Assembly: GCA_032622095.1 (NCBI GenBank) | Contig: CP136061.1 | Coordinates: 234,112,944 to 234,176,943, forward strand | Direction: 5' to 3' | Origin: Siphonodentalium dalli | Lineage: Eukaryota > Mollusca > Scaphopoda > Gadilida > Siphonodentaliidae | Length of the DNA stretch: 64,000 nt | Part shown: piece by piece, positions 47,330-59,435 of the stretch | Layout of the letters: each line of letters begins with the position of its first letter | Position numbering within the stretch: position 1 is the stretch's first letter | Translations under genes and position numbers: made by a program | Notes under the pieces: model-generated | The model's input: only the letters and a program-made list of their open reading frames with translations | Told to the model about the DNA's origin: nothing | Database searches by the model: none

Positions 47330-49790
47330 CAAAATATGATCTCAGTATTAAGAAGCATGTAATTATAAAGGACAATTACATAAGGACATATACAATGTTT
47401 ATGGTTGGGTTTGTTCCCGAAACAGTGTGGCACTTTGATTGGCAAATATGAAGGGCGAATTTGCTATATATTTTCAAGAACACTCTACCCAATTTAAAGA
47501 CTTCAACGCACTACGAAATTAAGCTATATGATCTCTAATTCTCTATATTAACCGACAGTGTGACGGGAATGTAGTTCTATCAGAGAATACATAATTTGTA
47601 TGGATGGGTTGTGCATGTGCCGCTTTACACAAAGTGGCTGATAAATAAGAAAGACGAATTTGCTGTTTTAGGCCCCCCCCTACACAATTGAAGTGTTAAA
47701 GTTGATCAACTCACGAACTGAAATGATTGCTGTAAATATTAACTGAGGATGTGGGCAAAAATAGTAATATCGGGGCGCATACATGGTGTTGATGGATGGG
47801 TTGGTTGGATCCCGAAAGCCTTTAGCACTTTACGAAAATCGGATGGCAAACTCCAAAGGCGAATATTTTTTGTTTTGTGGGACCCCTTTATATGCCCATT
47901 TAAACTCTTGAACACACCATGCGCCGAATATTCATGCTTTTATTATTAAATCACAGTGTGAACGAAATGTAGTGCTATCAGGGAATATACATGTTATATG
48001 GGTAGTTTTTTCCCCAAAAATCCTAGGGTACTTTACAAAAGGCGGCTGGCAAAAACCAAAGCTGAATATTTCCTTTGAGCACCCTACCCCATTTAAAGTC
48101 TTAACACACTAATGGATGGACATGTTCTCAATATTAACTGGGGTGTGGACAAATGGTATGTAATTCAGGAAATATACCTCTTCATTGCACGATGGGTGGG
48201 TTGGCTGGCTTCCCAATGTTTGGGGCACTTTACAAAAAGTGGCTAGCAAAGAGTAGGCGAAATTTCACTGTTTTGGGTACCCATAACCCTTCTAAACTCT
48301 TTAGCACACACTGAACCGAATCTATATGCTCTCATGTATTATTTACAGTTTGTATGGGTGGTTTTGTTCTCTAACTCCTGGAACTCTTTACAAAAGGCGG
48401 CTGGCAAATACGAAATGTAATGTGTTAGGCCACACTACCCCATTTGCAGTCTTGGGTCACACAATGAACCGAAAGGATGTGCTCCCATTATTAACTGCGT
48501 GTGTAGAGAAATGGACGCTATATAAAGAGTATAGTATACCAGAGTCTTGAATGTCTGGGTCACTTTACAAAAAGTTGTTGATGAAAGAGAAAGGCGAATA
48601 CTCACTGTTTTTGGGGGGGGGGGGGACCCCATTAACCCATTTAATATCTTGATCAGAGCATGAACTGAAGTTATATTCTCTCATACTTAGCTGAGTGTGT
48701 GATCGAAAGGTATTGCTGTCATGGAATTATTAATTGATATATGGGTGATTTGGTTCACTCGAAATCCTGGAACACTTTATAAAAAGCGGCTGGCAAACAA
48801 GAAGGCGAATTTTCTATGTCTTGAGGACCCCACTATCCAACTTGAAGTCTTAACAAAATGATATGCTCTCAATGTTAACTGAAGTTGTGGACAAATGGGA
48901 TTATTATCTTGCAACACGAATCTGTTATTGATGAGATGGTTCCCGATAGCCTATGGCACTTTTCAACAAATGGTCAGCAAATGAAAGGGCTAAATTTTAC
49001 TCTCATGGGACTCCATCCCTATCTGAAGTCTTGAACACAACACTAGCTCAAGGCATAAGCTATCCATATTACCCGAGATTGTGGCCGAATGGCAATGGTC
49101 TCGCGAGCCCGCCGTTCGCGAGAACACCGTGGAACCTTACACAAAGCAGATGGCAAACGATGAAGGCGAATTTTAAGGGACCCCTACCCCATGTAAACCA
49201 TTGAACCTACCACGACGATATGGACAAATGGCTATTCTATAAAGAAATACACAATTGTTAAAGATGGGTCAATAACCGACAGTCAGGGACACTTTACAAA
49301 AAGCTACTGAAAAATAAATAATGCGATTTTTCAATGTTTGTATTACCCCCTTCCCAATTTAAAGACTAGAACACACCATGGATTGGAACGATATCATCAT
49401 TGACTGCGTTTATGGACAATGGCGAGTTAATTGTACAAGGACGTAAACAATGTAAATAGATGGATTTGGGTTCTGAAAGAATGAGCACTTAACGAAAAGT
49501 GACTGGAAAATAAGAAAGGCAAAATTGTGAGGACCCCTACTTTATTTGAAGTCTTGGAAGACACCACATGGTGAAATGATATGACCCCAATATTAATTGA
49601 GGGCTTGACCAAAGGTTAGTTTTTATCAGAACATACATATATGTGTTGGTTCCCGAAAGTCTGCACCGTGTGGCACTCCACAACAAGCGGCTGGCAAATG
49701 TTCACTGGTGTGTGTACCCCTACCATATTTGAGGTCTTGACACATCATGTACTGAAGGGGTTATGAATTCAATATCAACATATAATGTGG
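47330..49790 (+). repeat. Satellite-like array, ~187-bp units (about 13)
   Basis: The anchor CACTTTACAAAAAGCGGCTG (degenerate) recurs near 47429, 47622, 47825, 48027, 48229, 48385, 48559, 48772, 48955, 49133, 49289, 49486 and 49674; spacings are 156-213 bp. Each unit also has GGTTCCCGAAA, AAGGCGAATTT, ACCCCATTTAAAGTCTTGA and ACACACCATGAACTGAA blocks. The units are well diverged. Short frames inside are shadows. Confidence 0.8.
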
Positions 49791-50514
49791 CCGAAACTAT
49801 GCGATATATAAGTATGTGGTAGTTCTATCCGGAGGTAAACAATTTATCTGGGAGGGAGATTGTATGGGGAAAATTAGGATGTAATCCAGTTGGAACTGAT
49901 TGGATACAATGATATACACATAGTTACGTTGGAGCTGATTGGACGCAATGCTACACAGATAATGTTGTTTTCGTCATTGATACGCCCGTCGACGTGAGAT
50001 TGCAGACGATCTGGAGGTTGTAAATTTCGCGCTCAGCACGGTTTCAATGCTTTTCACGAAGATTTAACAAATGGCAGCATTATGGAAATCGCTTTGTTTT
50101 CGAGATAAATGTCTGAACCCCGTCAACTATTTTAATATTTTCGCGCTGACTGAGTTGCTGTACATAACAAGAGTATTTCTGATGAAATTATATTCAGTAT
50201 GGCGCATAGAAGTTCAGTGTTAGGACCACTGTATTCCAAAAAGTAATGATATGCTTTTTCTATTTGCCACAATGACAGAGAGGGGACGTTTTAATGTGAT
50301 TACTCAATTGGCCATAGTTCAAACTACTGCATTTCAATCTTAAGCGCGAATGGAGTACTTGTGCATCTATACGTCGGACATGCTGGGTTCTTCAGCTGTC
50401 CAATTATTGTAATATCTATCTGTATACCATTATTGCTTTTTTGAGAATAAACTATTGATTGGTTGATTGATATGCGACACTTATTGTATGTAATAGCAAA
50501 TAAAATGCGTTGTT

Positions 50515-51104
50515 GTTGTAATTTGGGGTCTGGAAGCCTGAACACGTCTTTAATCACTTAAGCAATGTCCCCGGGCTCAATTTTCAGCAAAAGAATTATG
50601 TTGGGTCCCACTATGATCAATTGGGAAATTTGGTAAAGTTCTGAACAAAAATATGTAAATTTTCGACCAAAAACGTGTTTGGGGGAGGTGTAGCTAAAAT
50701 CCATTATTTCGCAAATTGTTCTAAATTTCTGTTAACTTCTTTCTGCATATGCTTGGCAGATAACTGCATCACCATAAGAATTAAATATTTGGGAATTATA
50801 ACAATATCCATTTGAATGATAATGTTCGAAAAATAATATTTTTGTGAAAAAGTGCGATTTTTCAGCAAAAAATAAATATTTTGGCTCCAAATGGCAGGAA
50901 AATCTATATTAACCAACACTTTTTTTCATATCAGGTAGAAGTATGGTATGATGTAGTAATTTTAACCCAAACAATATGGGCAAATAGGCTAGGATATAGC
51001 CACAGGGCTCGCTTTACCAAAATCGTTAATTTCTGGAAAAAGTCACTGGAGGGTATCGCTCACCGTCGATTTGACAATAGCCACCACCTATTCCGTTATT
51101 TTTC
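50515..51104. repeat. Second, older unit of the right arm of the inverted repeat
   Basis: Tandem, same orientation as 51105-51927: GTCTGGAAGCCTGAACACGT / GTCCGAAAGCTTGAACACAT, CGTGTTTGGGGGAGG and AAATGGCA-GAAAATC blocks in order, period about 745 bp. Confidence 0.75.
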
Positions 51105-51927
51105 CATTTCTGTCAAATTCTTTTTACTTGTGTTGTCCAGATAACTTCTGAGCCATATGTTATATAGTTGGTCACGTTGTTTATAACAAAGGTTTTAGTA
51201 CTTAACATCGATGTTAATGCATGCAAAATTAACTGTTATCAATAAAATAATTGTTGTTGTTGTAACTGGGGGTCCGAAAGCTTGAACACATCTGTAATCG
51301 ATTAAACGGCATCTCTGGACAACACTTTCAGTACAATATTCATATTGGGTCCCATTCAGATCAATTCAAAAATGTTTGTAATGACATTATCAAAAATATG
51401 TATTTTTTTCGACCAAAAACGTGTTTGGGGGAGGGGTAGCTAAAATCCAATATCTCGCAAACCGTTCAAAATGGTTGTTAACTTCTTTCTTCATATGCTT
51501 GACAGATAACTACTACACCATATGACCTAAATATTTCAATATTATTGCAATTAACGTTGGAATGATAATGTTCGAAAAATATAATTATTTTGAAAAAGAG
51601 CGATTTTTCAACAAAAAATAAATATTTCGGCTCCAAATGGCACGAAAATCCAAATTAATCAACACTTCTTGCATATCAGGTACAAATGTGGTATGCTGTA
51701 GTCATTTTAACACCAACAATGTGGGCAAATAACTTAGGACATAGCCACAGGGCTCACTTTACCAAAATCGTTAATTTCTGGGAAAAGTCACTGGTGGGTA
51801 TCGTTCATCGTCAATTTGAGAATAGCCACCACCAATTCCGTTATTTTTCACTATCATTTTCGTAAAGAGTATATATTTCTCCTTTAAAAAAAGTTAGTTT
51901 TAACTTGTTCTACCGTGGGTAGGGGTA
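51105..51927. repeat. Right arm of large inverted repeat
   Basis: Reverse complement of 46099-46935, ending at CTACCGTGGGTAGGGGTA. The two arms enclose about 4.2 kb with the satellite array in the middle. Confidence 0.85.
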
Positions 51928-51968
51928 TCTCGAAAACTAGAGCTCTTTTTCGATTTGGCCGCTGCACT

Positions 51969-52063
51969 ATTGAGATTTGTCACCCGCTCGAGAACGGAAT
52001 GTCTCCCGAGGAGCGAAGCTCCGAGGGAGACATTCCGTTCTCGAGCGGGTGACAAATCTCAAT
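51969..52063. other. 95-bp near-perfect palindrome
   Basis: ATTGAGATTTGTCACCCGCT at the left pairs with the complementary right end (AGCGGGTGACAAATCTCAAT); the arms continue through CGAGAACGGAATGTCTCCC to a GAA-centred loop (GGAGCGAAGCTCC), with one 3-nt mismatch. A damaged copy is at 61191-61266. Confidence 0.85.
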
Positions 52064-53023
52064 GTCTCCCGAGAAGAAGGGCAACAACTGTTTTGTTATC
52101 CGATTATATCACAGAAAATATCCTTGCCATCCACACGCACGATGTTACACTGAGTCACGGGTGCTTTCTTTCCCAATTATGTATATTTTCAGTAACTTCT
52201 TATCGTCCCATAGGATTTCTGTTCCATAAACGACAGTCAAGCTGTTAAGCGTGTGGTAATCCGCATTTATTTACGATCATTTTGGTGGTCAAATCGTCAA
52301 TATCGGTCCATGCAATGTAAACCAATAAGCCACATAGGTATGTTCTCGTCTTCTGCAATGTGGCATATTCAATGTCGTTTTGTGTGTGCAATTTACTCGC
52401 GATATTCATTTCATAACGGTCTTCCCCGAAAGCTATTGGGAAGTTGTCAATTTCATTACTGTACATTCATACGTGTCAGTGCTCATGGCGATCCTCCCAT
52501 AAAATAATTCTATGATCACATTGCAGACATCGCGGAGGAAAAGCGTACAGTACCATTCATTCGCGACAAACGTATGCATTACGTTGTCTACCAGCGAACA
52601 TTTATAACCAACCCCAAGGGTTCCTCTCTTTCAATCTTGCATATCATAATGTCGACATGAACAAATTGAATCATCGACATGTTTCCATGTAAAAAGTAAA
52701 TAATAACGCTTGTCCGATAAAAGTATCAACTTAAAAGTTCGAATATTAGTGTTCACTAAATATATGCAAATTAGCAAACACCACAACTGGTGTGTTTTGC
52801 GAATGCGTGGGGTATATAAGATCTATGATTTTTTAGTACGTCGTAGTGATGTGAAATAGGTGAGTTACTGCAGTGTGTGTTTGGAGATATTCTTGCAATA
52901 TAACACCAGGCGGGCGACAAAAACAATGTCTCCCGGGTAAGCGGGCGACAGTGTGATTTGTCGCCGGGCACGTGACAGCACATGGACCAATCAGAAGGGT
53001 GGAAAATATGGAGGAGGATAACA
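51969..53023 (+). repeat. ~1.05-kb segment upstream of PAN exon 1, copy A
   Basis: Collinear with 61191-62232. It starts with a palindrome (separate entry), then AGAAGAAGGGCAACAACTGT, CCATGCAATGTAAACCAATA, an AT-rich part, CAGGCGGGCGACAAAAACAA and GTGTGATTTGTCGCCGGGCA, and ends GGAGGAGGATA. It may be a mobile element, or part of an old tandem duplication that includes the gene downstream. Confidence 0.75.
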
Positions 53024-53084
53024 ATGCGTGTTGAGTAACGATCAACAGCGACAAGACATTCGGTTGAGATGTCGATCTCGACGC

Positions 53085-53255
53085 TGATAGAGCTTGGAAA
53101 AGACTCATTGTGTGAATGTGCGGCGGCGACATGTCTCGCTATGGCACAGGAATATGACGACCAATTGTCACCAAAATTGCACCATAATTAATTGTCACAC
53201 ATACTATGCCATCGCTACTGTGATACGTGTGTCCGCAGCCATTGGGGGAGATGGT
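53085..53255 (+). pseudogene. Broken inverted copy of the 45.7-45.9 kb coding-like exon
   Basis: In plus orientation, DSLCECAAATCLAMAQEYDDQ then QLSPKLHHN runs into a stop; in another frame HTYYAIATVIRVSAA. Both match 45684-45940 with indels. It lies about 700 nt upstream of the first PAN exon, same strand. Confidence 0.6.
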
Positions 53256-53797
53256 GTTCAGTAAAAATATATAGCAGACGACAGAGAGACGTAAAGATAG
53301 TGTAGAATTATTCCTATTCATTGGTGGAATATGTTCTGATAATAAGTTCAACAAAGGACCTATAACCGTTTGCTAAAGGAAACTACTAGTCAGTGGGTAT
53401 TTATTATATATACAGGGTTAAGTGCACTGCTTTAGGTGAAGGTTTATTGGGCAATCGTGCGTGAGTCTGTATAATCAGTAGAAGCACGTCATCATGGATT
53501 CTTTATAGACCATTTCCTAATTATACCGAGTTTATCAAATGGGCCATAAAATCGAAACAGTGTTCTGGTGATGGGTCAACATTTACTCGAATTATAGATG
53601 ATATACAGAATGTTCCGTGGAGTCAAAGTCGACTCGATTCTCTTGAAAGATGTCTATACATTAATATTGTGATAGACCATCTTATTTATACGGATGGACC
53701 TGAGACTGTCTTGTCGATCGAAATCGGGACAAACAGTTGTCTGGCGCGCCTTGTTTGAATTTGAATTAGGAGTGTTCGATTATTCGGGGTTGATTGT

Positions 53798-53836
53798 CAG
53801 GACCATGGAAACGTCGAAGCAAAACGCTGGCCATGC
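53798..53836 (+). promoter_or_regulatory. Conserved upstream block of PAN gene 1
   Basis: CCATGGAAACGTCGAAGC lies about 140 nt before the start codon. A related block (CACAGAAACGTTGAAAC) sits about 126 nt before the start of PAN gene 2 at 63583, and a third copy (ACCATGGAAACGTTGAAAC) at 62840. Conserved position suggests a promoter element, though shared ancestry alone would also preserve it. Confidence 0.4.
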
Positions 53837-53944
53837 ATGGGTCAGGTATCTCACTCAGTCGATGTAAAATCGATTATGTAATGCGGGGTTTCAAATCAGA
53901 ACATCTCCTGTGTCAGATGGGCTCAAGCCAAACTGATTATCGAA

Positions 53945-54209
53945 ATGGACTTGAACGCATTATTTCTTTTTTGCTTCTGCATATATCTAAAATTGCAAAT
54001 GGTACGTGTGAGATATGCAAGTTATAAAAAATTCAAACAAACTTCTGGTCTTATAAATACTCACAATATTATCTCTTTCATCAAAGCAGCCTCAGAAACA
54101 GAATGTGCGCTTGTGTGTGCGAATAACGCAGACTGTAACTCGTTCACACATGAAAATGAAAACTGCTTGCAGCTGAACGACACAAGTGGACAATACGCTG
54201 TTACTTTTG
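53945..54209 (+). CDS. PAN/apple-like secreted protein, first exon (gene 1)
   Basis: 265 nt (88 codons plus 1 nt). MDLNALFLFCFCIYLKLQ is a plausible signal peptide. The mature part has ECALVCANNADCNSFTHE and NCLQLND, the Cys pattern C-x3-C-x5-C...C of PAN/apple-type domains, which mediate protein or carbohydrate binding in secreted proteins. Donor TTTG|GTATGT at 54210. The start was chosen because the paralogue at 63710 starts at the same place and gives an identical exon length. No second exon was recognised in the following 9 kb, so this may be a pseudogene or have distant exons. Confidence 0.65.
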
Positions 54210-54599
54210 GTATGTATCTAAAGGACATCAGACCATCTAACTTGCTGTAGAAATGTTATTATTCTGTACATCATTCATATATACATCGTGTGTACACACT
54301 CTTAACATATATAACTAATATGTTGTATCCACCTATACAAACTCTACTCGAACTTCATAGATCTTACAACTATCTTTCCTTCTTCCTTCTGTCTTTCTCT
54401 CTTGTATAGTTTCGTTTTTCTTTTTTTCATTCTACCACTTTCCCTTTTTTATTTTTAGTATATATGTAAGATGGATTACATGCTGAATATCTAACTGACT
54501 TTGCACAATAAAATGTATGATGCCTGAATTGTATAGTATGGGATATTTTATTACTTGATTTAAAAATAACGGGCCAATAAAACATTTATAAAACAAACA

Positions 54600-54631
54600 T
54601 CATCATCATCATCATCATCATCCACCATAGC
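54600..54631 (+). repeat. (CAT)n microsatellite
   Basis: CATCATCATCATCATCATCA run downstream of PAN exon 1. Confidence 0.95.
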
Positions 54632-54799
54632 ATCAAATTGTAGAACCTAATAAGCCTATTTGGTTCTTATTGTTGTTATAGTGCATGGAAGTCTCGCTTT
54701 ATTTTTCGAAGTGAGTCCATTCTAATTTAGAGCGACATAATTATAATTTTCTCGGAAGTCCCTAAATATTAAGAACTTTTCCATATTGGTGATAAAGCC

Positions 54800-55110
54800 T
54801 TGAAAGCAATTCGAACACTTTGTGATAACTTAAAAATTGACCATGTATGCTGTTTTAAACGAGATATATCCAACGACGAAAAACCATCAGGTAAAAACAA
54901 TTTGCGAACTTATAGAGGAGCGAAAATTAGATACCAGATAGAACCATATTTGAACTATGCTAAAACATTCGGAGTAAGTAAACAAAACTCATTGGTGTTC
55001 CGGTGATTTAGAAACGCCAATGTTTCATACAATTCGGGGTTCATTGGTCGTCAAATATTTGATGATTCAAAAAGAAGACTGAAGGCATACAAAGGAAGAT
55101 CGAAAACATA
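54800..55110 (+). pseudogene. Degenerate coding-like fragment, possibly a LINE tail
   Basis: IRTLCDNLKIDHVCCFKRD, then NLRTYRGAKIRYQIEPYL and, after a stop at 55007, RNANVSYNSGFIGRQIFDD. The RTYR...EPYL...FR pattern recalls a region near the LINE ORF2 C-terminus, but the match is weak. An alternative is a relic exon of a PAN-type gene. Confidence 0.25.
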
Positions 55111-55199
55111 GCAGGCAGACACAATTTTTCGTAGTTTTATTATACTTCAATGTTTTAACATTAAAGTACACGTATATTGTAATTCTTATTTTTAATTTA

Positions 55200-56100
55200 A
55201 TTTAAATTTTTGTTTTTATTATTATTCCACAACACCCTACAACTCAGAAACGGCTGGGGCAATAAACGCTCTTTATCTGAAATTGTTGTACGCGCTTCTC
55301 CTCCAGAACGGCTTGATGTATCGAGTTCGGATTTTTTCATTATTTGCGCCTGTATGCGTGCTACACACTGCCAAAAATTGATATGGGTTATACTTCCGGT
55401 TCGATAGATCGGTATTGGTCGAAGAATAAAATAATGCTCTTTATATGAAAACCAGAACGGCTTGAGATATTAAGTCCGACTGTGTTTGTATTATGTGCAT
55501 CTAATTCTGCGCTGTGTAACGGTAGATATACAATTTATGGATGGCCCAGATCCGATGTCAAGTGCCGGTTTCCGGTAGGGTTATTCAATGACGTAAAAAA
55601 CGTTTTTCGTCTAAATTTTACTGAAATCACATGGTAATATCGCTAGGCCAAGCCGATCGCGATGCCCTAAAATTAGGGCAATCGGCCAAAACAAATTGCG
55701 GAGTAATGGCGACTTGAATATTGAAATATTGCACGTTTTCCTTGTTCGCGCATCTCATCCGGAACGGATATAGAGGTAGAGACGGGACAAAGACCAACAT
55801 GTATGTATAGGGCATTGAGAGCTTTGTACCCCAGATAATTTTGGTCCCGATCCGAGGTCAAGTGCCGGTTTCAATGTTCATTGTTCAAATACGTTTTTCG
55901 TCCGACTTTGACCAAACTTGCATGGTAGAATCGCTAGACCAGGGCGATCACAGTTCCGTAAACACTAGGTCAATCGGCTGCTTGAAAATAAAAATAAAAT
56001 CGAATTTTTATTTGTTGGGACATCTCCTCCGAAACAGAGAGGGATAGAGAGATCAGACAAATTCCAAAATATAGGGGACCGTGAGCCCTAACAGCTTGTT
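55200..56100. repeat. Degenerate repeats with CAGAACGGCTTGA(G/T)-type units
   Basis: Roughly 180-bp spaced blocks (ACTCAGAAACGGCTGG, CCAGAACGGCTTGA, CCGGAACGGATAGAG, CCGAAACAGAGAGGGATAGA), with AGATCCGATGTCAAGTGCCG / ATCCGAGGTCAAGTGCCG repeated. They resemble the internal motifs of the Helitron-like elements downstream (CGGAAACGGGTGGAGCTATC) and may be an older relative. Confidence 0.45.
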
Positions 56101-56496
56101 ATTTTCGTTCCGATTCGAAGGTTCGGTTCATAAACAATAACTAACAAGACATCTTTTTTTCTGGACAAATTGACTGTCTGACCTTGGTCTTGAACAGACT
56201 GGCAAGTATATTGAATTATCGAAATTGCCGTGCAATTTCAATTTCTATATAGTCTATTTCAAAGCTGAATTTTATCAAGTGAATTGCACTCGGTAATTAC
56301 ATTTCATGACCAAATTGCTACCTTCATCACATTGACAGACCCTTTGACTCGAAAAATGCCAGTTGCAAAGGATCAACTCGCTAAAATACTAATTAATTTT
56401 TTATTTATTTAACACACACCCCTGTGCTGTATCGGAGAACATGCAAGCAACAATTAAGAGTATATATTTACTAATGTTGTTAATTTCTTCATGTTA

Positions 56497-56993
56497 TCTC
56501 ATATATATTTTGAAGACCTCTGTCTGTATGTATGTTTGTTTGTTTGTTTGTTTGTTTGTCTGTCTGTCTGTCATTTATACAAATCTACGATTCTCGACCG
56601 ATCGGGACGAAACTTGGTACGTGTGTGTAGTTTGACCAGGCGGTGAACGTTGTCGTATTGGCGAGCCCGTGCGGCGCCCGCTTCGCGCATGCGCAGACGA
56701 GATCTCGGAAACGGGTGGAGCTATCGACTTGAAATTTGCTATGTGAATGTATCTTGCCCCGGATACGAATTGTATCGGGTCGCCGAGACCGTGCGATACC
56801 AGCTTCGCGCATGCGCAGACGAGATCTCGGAAACGGGTGGAGCTATCGACTTGAAATTTGCTATGTGAATGTATCTTGCCCCGGATACGAATTTTGTCGG
56901 GTCGCCGAGCCCGTGCGACGCCAGCTTCGCGCATGCGCAGACCAGATCTCGAAAACGGGTAGAGCTATCGACAACGTCGGGCTCATCGGCTAG
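56497..56993 (+). mobile_element. Helitron-like array unit A
   Basis: Starts A|TCTCATATATATTTTGAAG and ends AACGTCGGGCTCATCGGCTAG. It includes a TTTG/TCTG microsatellite, GACCGATCGGGACGAAACTT, then three ~123-bp repeats centred on GCGCATGCGCAGAC (56686, 56808, 56931). No protein-coding content; the many frames here are shadows. Confidence 0.8.
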
Positions 56994-57505
56994 TCTCATA
57001 TATATTTTGAAGACCTCTGTCTGTCTGTCTGTTTGTTTGTCTGTCTGTTTGTCTGTCATTTATACAAATCTACGATTCTCGACCGATCGGGACGAAACTT
57101 GGTACGTGTGTGTCGTTTGACCAGGCGGTCGTCGTTGTCGTATTGTAGAGCCCGTGCGGCGCCCGCTTCGCGCATGCGCAGACGAGATCTCGGAAACGGG
57201 TGGAGTTATCGACTTGAAATTTGCTATGTGAATGTATCTTGCCCCGGATACGAATTTTATCGGGTCGCCGAGCCCGTGCGTCGCCAGCTTCGCGCATGCG
57301 CAGACGAGATCTCGGAAACGGGTGGAGCTATCGACTTGAAATTTGCTATGTGAATGTATCTTGCCCCGGATACGAATTTTATCGGGTCGCCGAGCCCGTG
57401 CGACGCCAGCATCGTGAATAGCCCGGACAACGTCAGGCTGGGTAGAGCTATCGACTTGAAATTTGGTATTTGAATAGCCCGGACAACGTCGGGCTCATCG
57501 GCTAG
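56994..57505 (+). mobile_element. Helitron-like array unit B
   Basis: Abuts unit A directly as CTAG|TCTCATATATA. It has two full 123-bp repeats, and the 3' hairpin AGCCCGGACAACGTCGGGCT before CATCGGCTAG. An extra partial terminus near 57415-57440 suggests an internal truncated copy. Confidence 0.8.
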
Positions 57506-57531
57506 TCTATACTATATATTTTGAGACTTCC

Positions 57532-57581
<50 letters not shown>

Positions 57582-58388
57582 ACTTCATAGAATCGAAAAC
57601 AGGTTGACCGATCGGGACCAAACTTCCTATCTAAAGGTAAAATCCCACGGGAATCGTCGTCGCGGCGTTTTGGAGAAGCTCAGAGCACCGTTCTCCAATC
57701 TAAGTCACAAAAAATGGCACTGCGGTGGTTAATCAAGTGATAATTTAATGAGCGTTTGTTTTTGACGCATCGCTATAAAGAGCGTTTTTTTACCATTCAA
57801 CGTTATTATTATCTGCAGAGAGATATACGGGATTTTGAGTGGTTTCCTATGCGGGGAGATTTATTGGATGCCATAGTACTCTTACAACATTTCTGCAATA
57901 TAATTACCTCAAAGTGTTCAGCATCATTGTTATAGTATGCATGACACTTAGGTCAGGGCTTAGGGGGTAGTTAGTGTGGATATAGGCATAATGCTTCTCA
58001 GAAATCCCGGCAGACGAGATCTCGGAAACGGGTGGAGCTATCGACTTAAAATTTGGTATGTGCATGTATCTTGCCCCGAATACGAATTTTATCGGGTCGC
58101 CGAGTCCGTGCGACGCCAGCTTCGCGCATGCGCAGACCAGATCTCGGAAACGGGTGGAGCTATCGACTTGAAATTTGGTATGTGAATGTATCTTGCCCCG
58201 GATACGAATTTTATCGGGTGGCCGAGCCCGTGCGACGCCAGCTTCGCGCATGCGCAGACCAGATCTCGGAAACGGGTGGAGCTATCGACTTGAAATTTGG
58301 TTTTTGAATAGCCCGGACAACGTCGGGCTCATCATTAACTGATTGAAAAACAAAATTTTTTATTAATTAAAACCTGCTAACCTGCTAG
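57506..58388 (+). mobile_element. Helitron-like array unit C (diverged, longer)
   Basis: Begins TCTATACTATATATTTTGAG, with a (TA)n run at 57536-57571, and carries about 400 bp of different sequence (57640-58010) before two and a half 123-bp repeats. The 3' hairpin ends at 58330; 58 nt of extra sequence lie between it and the final CTAG. Confidence 0.7.
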
Positions 58389-58768
58389 TCTCATATATAT
58401 TTTGAAGACCTCTGTTTGTTTGTTTGTCTGTCTGTCTGTCATTAATACAAATCTACGATTCTCGACCGATCGGGACGAAACTTGGTACGTGAGTGTAGTT
58501 TGACCAGGCGGTGAACGTTGTCGTATTAGCGAGCCCGTGCGGCGCCTGCTTCGCGCATGCGCAGACGAGATCTCGGAAACGGGTGGAGCTATCGACTTGA
58601 AATTTGGTATGTGAATGTATCTTGCCCCGGATACGAATTTTATCGGGTCACCGAGCCCGTGCGACGTCAGCTTCGGGCATGCGCAGACGAGATCTCGGAA
58701 ACGGGTGGAGCTATCGACTTGAAATTTGGTTTTTGAATAGCCCGGACAACGTCGGGCTCATCGGCTAG
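58389..58768 (+). mobile_element. Helitron-like array unit D
   Basis: 380 bp, TCTCATATATA start, two 123-bp repeats, hairpin plus CATCGGCTAG end. Abuts C and E with no extra bases. Confidence 0.8.
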
Positions 58769-59435
58769 TCTCATATATATTTTGAAGACCTCTGTTTGTT
58801 TGTTTGTCTGTCTGTCTGTCTGTCATTAATACAAATCTACGATTCTCGACCGATCGGGACGAAACTTGGTACGTGAGTGTAGTTTGACCAGGCGGTGAAC
58901 GTTGTCGTATTGGCGAGCCCGTGCGGCGCCCGCTTCGCGCATGCGCAGACGAGATCTCGGAAACGGGTGGAGCTATCGATATGAAATTTGGTATGTGAAT
59001 GTATCTTGCCCCGGATACGAATTTTATCGGGTCACCGAGCCCGTGCGACGTCAGCTTCGCGCATGCGCAGACGAGATCTCGGAAACGGGTGGAGCTATCG
59101 ACTTGAAATTTGGTATGTGAATGTATCTTGCCCCGGATAAGAATTTTATCGGGTCACCGAGCCCGCGCGACGTCAGCTTCGCGCATGCGCAGACGAGATC
59201 TCGGAAACGGGTGGAGCTATCGACTTGAAATTTGGTATGTGAATGTATCTTGCCCCGGATAAGAATTTTATCGGGTCGCCGAGCCCGTGTGACGCCAGCT
59301 TCGCGCATGCGCAGACCAGATCTCGGAAACGGGTGGAGCTATCGACTTGAAATTTGCTATGTCAATGTATCTTGCCCCGGATACAAATTTCGTCGGTTTT
59401 TGAATAGCCTGGACAACGTCGGGCTCATCGGCTAG
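58769..59435 (+). mobile_element. Helitron-like array unit E (four internal repeats)
   Basis: 667 bp. Same start and end as unit D but four 123-bp repeats (58939, 59062, 59185, 59309), so the units differ mainly in repeat number. Confidence 0.8.

Noticed and set aside
51955-52248. 97-codon plus frame starting in the palindrome
   Set aside because: The first part is the palindrome arm read through; the copy at 61168-61389 does not preserve the frame beyond it.
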